19,686 nt of DNA from JAQVUB01 sp033809415 (lineage in GTDB: Bacteria > Verrucomicrobiota > Lentisphaeria > Oligosphaerales > Oligosphaeraceae). Positions 13,580 to 19,686 of this stretch are shown here, one piece after another. Location of the stretch: assembly GCA_033809415.1 (NCBI GenBank), contig JAPXLT010000058.1, positions 1 through 19,686 on the forward strand, read 5' to 3'. The notes under the pieces were generated by a model. That model was given only the letters and a program-made list of their open reading frames with translations, had not been told where the DNA came from and searched no databases. The position numbers and the translations under genes were made by a program. Every line of letters begins with the position of its first letter. The stretch's first letter is position 1.

Positions 13580-16500
13580 ATGTCCAGAAAAATTAGGGGA
13601 GCTGGTTTTTTATTAAGTTTTTGTCTTGTCATCGTCAGCAGGAGCAGTATTGCGGGGCCGGTGCGGTTGAAATGTGGCGTTGCGGAAAAGAACCAGCGCT
13701 GGCAGTCGGTGTCTGCTGCCTGGGCCAGCGATGGGCAGGTTCTCAAGGCCGCCCCTGGTCATTATTCCGAAGAAAGCGCGCCGGCAGAATTCCATTTGAC
13801 CAAGGGGGGGAAGTATTATGCTGCGGTACGTTACTGGGAAGAAAAAGACAAGCGCAGCAATTTTGCCGTATTAGTGCGCAACGGTGCCTTGGAAACGGTG
13901 CATTTTGAAAAGGTTGACTGGAATAAATATTTGCCGGCTGCGCGCTCCTATGAGGCGGCAGAATATCCACAAACCAGCGGTCCCGCCTGGCACAGCTTCA
14001 GCTTCATTGCTGAATTTCCCGGCGATTATCGCATCAGCGTATTGCCATTAATCTACAAGGGTGCGGCGTCCTGGCGCCAGATTGACTGTATTTTGCTTTC
14101 TGCTGAACCCATTGATGATTTAACGAAGTTCGATCTCAGCAGCCTGAACAGACTCCCGCCAGCGGAGAAAGCCCGCAAGGATTTTGCCTTGCCCGGACCT
14201 TCTCCGTTCATCGGAAATGTCACACCGCCCTTCCCACTGGGCATCATCAATTGCGGCAGCACTTTCTCTGATCCGGCCAGCCAGATTTATCTGGGATTCG
14301 CTCACGACCATGCCGCCAACTATTATCTGAAAGGAACGGTGGGAGAAACAAGCGGCATCAAGGCCATGCTCTCGCCTTTCAGCGACTATCAACCGGACTT
14401 GCAGAAAAAATACCCCAAACCGCAGGGACGTTTCGTCAATGCGAATGGTGAAGTGGGCAATTCCTTCAGCCTGCATTTTTCCGAATTCTGGGATGAAGTC
14501 AACCGCCGCGCCATAGCAAAAATCCGCCAGCATTTGGAAGAAGGAAACATAGGCCAGGTCTGCATCTCTGGCGAATGGGGTGGATTCTATGATTATTCCG
14601 AACTCTCCATCGCTAAATTCCGTCTTTTCCTGGAGGAGCGTTATCAGGACTGCGCCCGCTTGAATGCAATCTGGAATACTAGTTATCGTTCCTGGCAGGA
14701 AGTGCAGCCCCCGAAAACCGTCGGGGAAAATCCGGCGGCATATTATGACTTCCAGGAATTTTCAGGAAAAACCTTTGCCAAGTTACTGGCCGTGCGAGCC
14801 GAACTGGTGAGGCAAGCGGCGCCCAATGTCAAAGTCACCAGCCAATTGTCCAATCTCAACATCTTTGGCGCTGATTTCAAGAGAAGGCTGCCAATGGATT
14901 ATGAAGAAATTTTCAACATTGTCTTCAAACCCGGCGATTTGTTTGGGTGGGATGGCTATTGCGCCGATGATTACATGGGTGCCGAAGTCGATTTTTTAGA
15001 CAGCATGTCGGGCGGCATTCCGATCGTGAATCAGGAGACCAATGTCCATACGGAAGACCCCTTTATCATGAGCCGCACGTTTTGGACGATGGCCGGCAAA
15101 GGCGTGAAGGGAATCTATCTTTTCATGTTCCAGGAAGGTGTGTTTCATGATTCATATCCAAAATGGGCTTTGCTCAACGGCGACTTCAGCCATAAGGACA
15201 AATTAGGCAGTGCCGCAGACATCGTTCAGGAAATTCATCGCATGGAACCGTTTTTCACTGCTGCCCGGAGGGCGTATGCGGTAAGACCGGTCTATGTATA
15301 TTACAGCCGTCTGGACAGCCTTTATCACGGCCCCTTGCTCTCCTCCTGGAGCGAAAGCGCAAATTCACCCTACCGGGTTTATGAGCTGTTGCGCGGGGCT
15401 GGATACGCCGTGCGCTACATCACTGCCGAACAAATATGCGCCGGCACCCTGGAAGAAGCAGGCGCTTTGGTTTTATCGCAAAGCGAACGCATTCCTGCCG
15501 AAGCCAGCCGTAAAATCTCCGAATGGATTCAAAGCGGCGGGATTGCCATTGCCGACATGCTGCCCGGCATCAAAGACCGTACAGACCGTACAGACCTGAG
15601 CTTGATGCGCCTGTTCGGAGTAGAACCGGCAGCTAAAGAAGCTCCCGCTAAATCCGTGTTGGCTTTGCAGGAATCCAGCCAGGGCTATGGGGAAGTTACC
15701 ATCAGTGCCATTGAAAACAAGGATATTCCTTCCAGTGTTTTCGAAATTTGGCAGCAATTCGATTCACAACATCCCATGCTTAGGGGGATAGCGCCATACA
15801 CTTTCAGCGGCTTGGGCCGGCAGAAAGTGAATCTCATTGCCGGTGAGACCGTCGGCATGGGCTTTGGAGGCGTCCCGGCTCTGGTGGTCAATGAGCCAGG
15901 GCAAGGCAAAACGCTCTATTTGGCAGGCATGCTTGGCTCCGTTTATGGCGGCTCTTGCAGCCGGTATGAATTTGACGATGCGCATGCGGGTTCTTCGCCA
16001 CACCGCCTGATTGCAAATTTTCTGTCCTGGGCCGGTTTGCCGCCGCAAGCAAAAGTGCATCTGGAAGAAAAGAGGGCACGAAAAATCCGGGTGGAAAATC
16101 CGTTGGTCGATCCCAAGGGCAATATCATGTTTGCTTTGACCAGCTTCAATGACGGGGCAGTCGAGTCCTTCACCGTTGACGCCGCCTGGCCGCAGAATCT
16201 TCCAAAGCCGAAGCGCTTCTTTGCGGTAGTCGACCATTCCCGCCGGCTCCACCCAGTAGACGTTCAGTTTACTGAAAACAATCAAATTCGTTTCATCATT
16301 CCGGGCTTCAGAACCTATGCAGCCCTGTTCGGCTTCCAGGAATTTGGCCCCTTGCTGAGCATGTATGCTGATTATGACGAGCGTGGAAAGCTTACTCAGA
16401 TCAGCAGCAATGGAAACATTCGTTTTACGGTTGAAGTACATAACCTCTCCGGACAGACTTTGGAAAAAGGCGAGCTCCGCTTGACGTTGCCGGAGGGATG

Positions 16501-16717
16501 GAAAGGCAGCCGGGCGACCATTCCGGTAAGCAAATTGCGCCCATGGCAGAGCAGCCGCAAATATTCAGTAAGCATTACTGCCCCGGAACATTGCGCCTTG
16601 CGCCGGGTACGTCCTGTCAGCATGACTTTCCGCAATTCGCAGGTGCAGTCCACACCCTGTACCACTATGCTTTGGTTCGAAAAAGCCAACTCTGAAAATG
16701 CCGCATCCGCCAAGTGA
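13580..16717 (+). CDS. Secreted GH42-like glycoside hydrolase (beta-galactosidase-like)
   Basis: This 1045-residue exported protein has a signal peptide at about 1-25 (MSRKIRGAGFLLSFCLVIVS, then RSSIA). ATG 13580 is preferred over 13562 because AAAGGG lies 9 bases upstream. Residues of about 45-190 form a beta-rich module shared with the next gene (KYYAAVRYW..., WRQIDCILLSAEP). From about 205 to 580 lies a TIM-barrel enzyme with GH42-like features: KFRLFLEERYQDCARLNAIW, then YRSWQEVQPP. Candidate catalytic Glu residues are E332 (SGEWGG) and E486 (VNQETN). The residue before E332 is Gly, whereas clan GH-A enzymes usually have Asn-Glu, so the exact family is uncertain. A Rossmann-like, beta-galactosidase-trimerisation-type domain follows (VYVYYSRLDS... 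SEWIQSGGIAIADM), then an Ig-like C-terminal domain (FTVEVHNLSGQTLEKGELRL). The substrate is unknown; a beta-galactoside or related plant or host glycan is plausible. Confidence 0.82.
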   Translation: MSRKIRGAGFLLSFCLVIVSRSSIAGPVRLKCGVAEKNQRWQSVSAAWASDGQVLKAAPGHYSEESAPAEFHLTKGGKYYAAVRYWEEKDKRSNFAVLVRNGALETVHFEKVDWNKYLPAARSYEAAEYPQTSGPAWHSFSFIAEFPGDYRISVLPLIYKGAASWRQIDCILLSAEPIDDLTKFDLSSLNRLPPAEKARKDFALPGPSPFIGNVTPPFPLGIINCGSTFSDPASQIYLGFAHDHAANYYLKGTVGETSGIKAMLSPFSDYQPDLQKKYPKPQGRFVNANGEVGNSFSLHFSEFWDEVNRRAIAKIRQHLEEGNIGQVCISGEWGGFYDYSELSIAKFRLFLEERYQDCARLNAIWNTSYRSWQEVQPPKTVGENPAAYYDFQEFSGKTFAKLLAVRAELVRQAAPNVKVTSQLSNLNIFGADFKRRLPMDYEEIFNIVFKPGDLFGWDGYCADDYMGAEVDFLDSMSGGIPIVNQETNVHTEDPFIMSRTFWTMAGKGVKGIYLFMFQEGVFHDSYPKWALLNGDFSHKDKLGSAADIVQEIHRMEPFFTAARRAYAVRPVYVYYSRLDSLYHGPLLSSWSESANSPYRVYELLRGAGYAVRYITAEQICAGTLEEAGALVLSQSERIPAEASRKISEWIQSGGIAIADMLPGIKDRTDRTDLSLMRLFGVEPAAKEAPAKSVLALQESSQGYGEVTISAIENKDIPSSVFEIWQQFDSQHPMLRGIAPYTFSGLGRQKVNLIAGETVGMGFGGVPALVVNEPGQGKTLYLAGMLGSVYGGSCSRYEFDDAHAGSSPHRLIANFLSWAGLPPQAKVHLEEKRARKIRVENPLVDPKGNIMFALTSFNDGAVESFTVDAAWPQNLPKPKRFFAVVDHSRRLHPVDVQFTENNQIRFIIPGFRTYAALFGFQEFGPLLSMYADYDERGKLTQISSNGNIRFTVEVHNLSGQTLEKGELRLTLPEGWKGSRATIPVSKLRPWQSSRKYSVSITAPEHCALRRVRPVSMTFRNSQVQSTPCTTMLWFEKANSENAASAK
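15574..15596 (+). repeat. In-frame AGACCGTAC tandem inside the GH42-like gene
   Basis: Two full 9-base units plus five bases, encoding KDRTDRTDL. It resembles the short tandems of the intergenic regions but sits inside a coding sequence without breaking the frame. Confidence 0.6.
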
Positions 16718-16740
16718 AATCGCAGCGCGTTAAGCTGGAG

Positions 16741-16766
16741 TTTTTTTTAATCACGAAAAACCTTCG
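16741..16766 (-). repeat. Degenerate dispersed repeat, copy H (3'-side orientation)
   Basis: A T-run followed by TTAATCACGAAAAACCTTCG, starting 24 bases after the GH42-like stop codon. It is a shortened relative of TTAACCACGAAAAACACG. Confidence 0.5.
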
Positions 16767-16785
16767 CATCCAAGGGACCGCCTTT

Positions 16786-19419
16786 ATGTTTAGACGTATA
16801 CTGCTTGCTTTGCCTTTTCTTTGCCTGCCATTCCTTCGGGCCATGAATGATGAACCCGATGAACTGAGTTGGGAGAATTTTTCCCTCAATCCAAACGTCT
16901 TTGCCCATTTCCGGAAATACTGGGCAAAACAAGCCCTGCCAGGCGCGTCAATGGAAAACTGCCCAGCGACTTTTCCGGCCATCAGCCTTTCTCCCCAGGA
17001 TTTCAAGGACAATCCCGGCAGTTGGCAGATTCATCAGCAGGAGAAAATGGACTTTTTGCAAGCTCACTATGGGCATGGATATACAGCAGCGCGAGCCAAG
17101 CTATGCATCAGCGAACCCGGAACCTATCGTGTGTGGGTAAAATATTATAAGCACAAAGGCTATTTTGCTTCGTTTGCCCTTAGCATCCTGCCGTCTGAAT
17201 TACTTCGTTATCAGGATCAGGTTGTCACCTCAAGCCAGGGGCAATATTATTCCTATAATTTCGATTGGAAAGAACATTCCCCGAAACGACCGACCCCCTT
17301 GCCTGTCAATCCCGGAGAACGCAATGAATTCATTTGGGAAAGCGGCGACCTGGTCGATTTATCCCCCGGTGAATATGCCATTGAACTATCAACTTTGGTT
17401 CATGGCGGTCCGTTCACTTTCCGGAAAATCGCTAAGATCGTATTATGCGCAGACCCGCTGCTGGAAAATCCGGAAAGCATCAGTGAGAATGGGGAATATC
17501 CAGCTTGCGACCCCACCAAACAGGCCTGGAACGCCTGGAACCAACGCCCGGGCAGTCTCCCCTGGGAAGCCTTAAGCGAGGCGCAGCGCAACTATTACCT
17601 GGAATGGCGCCGTCAATTTCTACAAAAGCTATGCGAGAATCCGGAGGGAATTGCGGAACAACGCCTGGCAGCCAAGGTCTATTTTGATGAGCAGGTTAAT
17701 CTAATTGGCACTCCCCAAGAGGTTGCCGATGAAAAAAAAGCCATGGCCAGCCTGCTTGAGGTGCCACACCCTGATTTTGCAGAATTTATCGAGGCGGAAG
17801 ACATGCAGATTTCCAAAGGTTGGGAAATCAAAGATATGAGCGATGCTTCCGGAAAAATATTAATGGCTGGATATGCAGACGGGTTAGCCGAGGCAAACAG
17901 CAACCTGGAACTGCCGAAAGCTGGCACCTATTATGTCTGGGTCAGATATCATCTTTACCACAAATACTTCAATATTTTCGACCTCAGCTTCTCTGACAGC
18001 GAAGGCAAGACCTTAGCCAAACTGAATTACGGACAACCTGAAGACCGTTTTTCCAGGCGAGACAACTTGTTCACCTGGGAATGCCATCCTGCTGAGTTGC
18101 CGGCAGGAAAATTGCTGCTGCTTTTGCGTAAAAATGTTGGTAAAGGGCCATACACATATCGGCGAGTGGACAAAATCTTTATCACTGACACGTCGGCTCT
18201 GCATCCGGATACCTTCTGGGCACCTCTTTCAGACAAGCCGCTCACACTGTGGCAGAGTCGTGACCCCTGGGATGGTTTTGTGAGAAGCAGTGCTCCGCAA
18301 GCCGACGACATTATCGAGCCTTCTTCAGTTTCGCTGGTGATTCCGGAGGGGGATGCAGCCAGCCTGCTGTTCCACCTGCGCAACGACGGCAGGGAAACCA
18401 TTTCGTTGACTCCACGGGTCTCCGGAACAGCCTCCGTGCAAATCCGCCTCGTCGCCTATCTGAACACTGCATTGTATAAATGGACCCCGGCAATTCTGCT
18501 GGAACGCCAGCGGATTTTCCTGCCGCCCCATCAAAACACCTCGTTATGGATAACCATTCCCACGCAGGGCACTCTTGCGCAGGGGCAGCATTCCGCCAAG
18601 ATCGAGCTTGGCGAGCGCAACGTCGATTTCAAGATACAGGTGATTCCAGCCACTCCCAAGCGTCCAGTCCCCATAGTGGGTGGCTGGTGCAAACCTCTGC
18701 AGCGTAGCTCCTGCTGGGAATTATTCAGAGATATTGGAGTGAATCTGATTTTCAACACTGTTGTCTCGCAGGAGGAAATGCAACAATATGGCATCAAGCA
18801 TTTTGCTCTCTCAGTGCCGCATCAGGAAGAAAATATGGTCAAGCAGGTAGCCTTGCTGAAAAACTTGGGTCTGAAAACCGAAGACTGGAGCTATATCATG
18901 GTGGATGAGCCTACCAAAGGCAATGTCGATAAATGGCTAAGCCTGGCGCAAACGCTGCGCAAAGTTGCCCCGGAAGTGCAAATCTGGTGCAATCCCGGAG
19001 AAATTCAATCCAGCACAGCGGACGTGGTTCGCCAAATGCGCGAATATATCGATGTCTTCTGTCCGTATATCAACCATTTCAACGCTGGGGTTTCCAAAGA
19101 CCAGGAATATCGCGAAAAGGAATTGCCGGAAATTGGCAAAGTCAAGCTGCTTTACACGACTCCTTGCTTTAACGAGAAGGCACCAAATTCTCCCAAGGAA
19201 ATCTTATCTCTGGGGCAAAATGCTACCAAATATTCCCGGGATGGCTGGTCGCTTTTCTCGTTGTTCTGCAGCTATACCTACAGCAATTCAATCTGGGATG
19301 AAATGCATCCCTACGACAGTTGCCAGGCTGTCAGTTATTACCCAGGGGCATACGGTCGGACTCTAAGCACCAGGAACATGGAGGCAGTCCGGGAGGCCAT
19401 CCAAAGATACCGGCAATAA
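16786..19419 (+). CDS. Secreted GH123/DUF4091-like protein with two repeated beta modules
   Basis: This is an 877-residue exported protein. ATG 16786 is chosen because AAGGGA lies about 8 bases upstream and a signal peptide follows at once (MFRRILLALPFLCLPFLRA, cut near residue 19). The frame also extends back to GTG 16714, but that part is repeat-derived. Two related beta-rich modules lie at about 75-228 (PGTYRVWVKYY... GPFTFRKIAKIVLCADP) and 330-475 (AGTYYVWVRYH... GPYTYRRVDKIFITD), followed by an Ig-like domain near 540-640. The C-terminal third is a barrel-like domain with IMVDEP, where D707-E708 match the Asp-Glu pair used by GH123 beta-N-acetylgalactosaminidases in substrate-assisted catalysis, and a family-like ending, YYPGAYGRTLSTRNMEAVREAIQRY. 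GH123-type hexosaminidase activity is an inference. It lies 68 bases behind the GH42-like gene and is probably cotranscribed with it. Confidence 0.78.
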   Translation: MFRRILLALPFLCLPFLRAMNDEPDELSWENFSLNPNVFAHFRKYWAKQALPGASMENCPATFPAISLSPQDFKDNPGSWQIHQQEKMDFLQAHYGHGYTAARAKLCISEPGTYRVWVKYYKHKGYFASFALSILPSELLRYQDQVVTSSQGQYYSYNFDWKEHSPKRPTPLPVNPGERNEFIWESGDLVDLSPGEYAIELSTLVHGGPFTFRKIAKIVLCADPLLENPESISENGEYPACDPTKQAWNAWNQRPGSLPWEALSEAQRNYYLEWRRQFLQKLCENPEGIAEQRLAAKVYFDEQVNLIGTPQEVADEKKAMASLLEVPHPDFAEFIEAEDMQISKGWEIKDMSDASGKILMAGYADGLAEANSNLELPKAGTYYVWVRYHLYHKYFNIFDLSFSDSEGKTLAKLNYGQPEDRFSRRDNLFTWECHPAELPAGKLLLLLRKNVGKGPYTYRRVDKIFITDTSALHPDTFWAPLSDKPLTLWQSRDPWDGFVRSSAPQADDIIEPSSVSLVIPEGDAASLLFHLRNDGRETISLTPRVSGTASVQIRLVAYLNTALYKWTPAILLERQRIFLPPHQNTSLWITIPTQGTLAQGQHSAKIELGERNVDFKIQVIPATPKRPVPIVGGWCKPLQRSSCWELFRDIGVNLIFNTVVSQEEMQQYGIKHFALSVPHQEENMVKQVALLKNLGLKTEDWSYIMVDEPTKGNVDKWLSLAQTLRKVAPEVQIWCNPGEIQSSTADVVRQMREYIDVFCPYINHFNAGVSKDQEYREKELPEIGKVKLLYTTPCFNEKAPNSPKEILSLGQNATKYSRDGWSLFSLFCSYTYSNSIWDEMHPYDSCQAVSYYPGAYGRTLSTRNMEAVREAIQRYRQ

Positions 19420-19580
19420 GAAGAAGTTGTTAATATGCGATGTTTTGTGATGAATGCTTGTAGTATTGGTCACCGATTGATACTCGGAACTCCGGCAATC
19501 TGTGGCACTGGGCACCCCGGATAAAGCCTTTTTTAAGGTAATGCCGCAGTCTTCTGTAGTACAGGGTTCAAGGGAATGGG
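19420..19580. other. Spacer behind the GH123-like gene
   Basis: No gene, strong terminator or RNA was recognised here. A weak CCTT-TTTT-AAGG hairpin occurs near 19527-19538. The following base starts the right copy of the 106-base repeat. Confidence 0.4.
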
Positions 19581-19686
19581 GTGCGTAGTGCGTGGTGCGA
19601 AGTGCGTTGGGAACGGGTACGGGGGGCGCTGGTTTAAAAAGTAGCGCAACCGTCCCGGTTGTGATTATTCTGACTGTCGTGGGGTA
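19581..19686 (+). repeat. 106-base direct repeat, right copy (runs to window edge)
   Basis: GTGCG tandems plus the 57-base core at 19629-19685, identical to 12402-12458. Same orientation as the left copy, at a constant offset of 7227 bases. The element may continue beyond the window. Confidence 0.9.

Noticed and set aside
16714..16785. Upstream GTG start of the GH123-like gene, overlapping the GH42-like stop
   Set aside because: The added residues come from repeat copy H and would bury the signal peptide; ATG 16786 has a good ribosome binding site.

Overview
The window looks like a chromosomal segment from a PVC-superphylum bacterium, most likely Lentisphaerota (Victivallales-like). This is an inference from three things: a pseudopilin with an FTLIELLVVIAIIAIL start and an H...D-x-H tail, sitting between a LacI-type regulator and large secreted glycoside hydrolases; many short intergenic repeats of the CACGAAAARACACGAAAA type; and microsatellite-like intergenic DNA. 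All supported genes are on the + strand. No tRNA, rRNA, CRISPR array, transposase or integrase was recognised.

Layout. (1) 2-1045 is the 3' part of an (alpha/alpha)-toroid, glycosidase-like gene cut by the window edge. (2) 1211-4424 is a two-gene transport unit behind a good sigma70-like promoter: a CPA1 K+(Na+)/H+ antiporter with a TrkA-C tail and a Na+/phosphate symporter with a PhoU tail. (3) 4457-11013 is a housekeeping stretch: an asparagine-synthetase-like protein without the glutaminase Cys, a small helical protein overlapping tadA, a stand-alone PD-(D/E)XK nuclease with a probable Fe-S cluster, a tandem GNAT protein and the ABC-F factor EttA. Nearly every gene here is bracketed by arms of one repeat: the orientation ending GTGGTTAAAA lies just before the ribosome binding site, and the opposite orientation (TTAACAACGAAAA...) begins at or just after the stop codon. 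(4) 11230-19419 is a carbohydrate-utilisation locus: a LacI-family regulator, a frameshifted pseudopilin, a GH42-like secreted protein and a GH123/DUF4091-like secreted protein.

The strongest regulatory signal is the 12-mer TGAAACGATTCA, an imperfect palindrome centred on CG as is typical of LacI-family operators. It occurs at 11230-11241 and 12648-12659, each time just downstream of a well-spaced -35/-10 pair. One copy precedes the LacI gene and the other the pseudopilin gene, so an autoregulated repressor controlling the downstream glycan locus is a concrete, testable model.

Other points of note: a 106-base repeat (100 of 106 positions identical by eye) stands on both sides of the pseudopilin-GH42-GH123 cassette; the two secreted enzymes share a beta-rich module (one copy in the first, two in the second); the pseudopilin frame is restored by adding one T to a T-run; and the asparagine synthetase homologue appears to take its start codon from a dispersed repeat. 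Everything was read by eye; no database search was possible.
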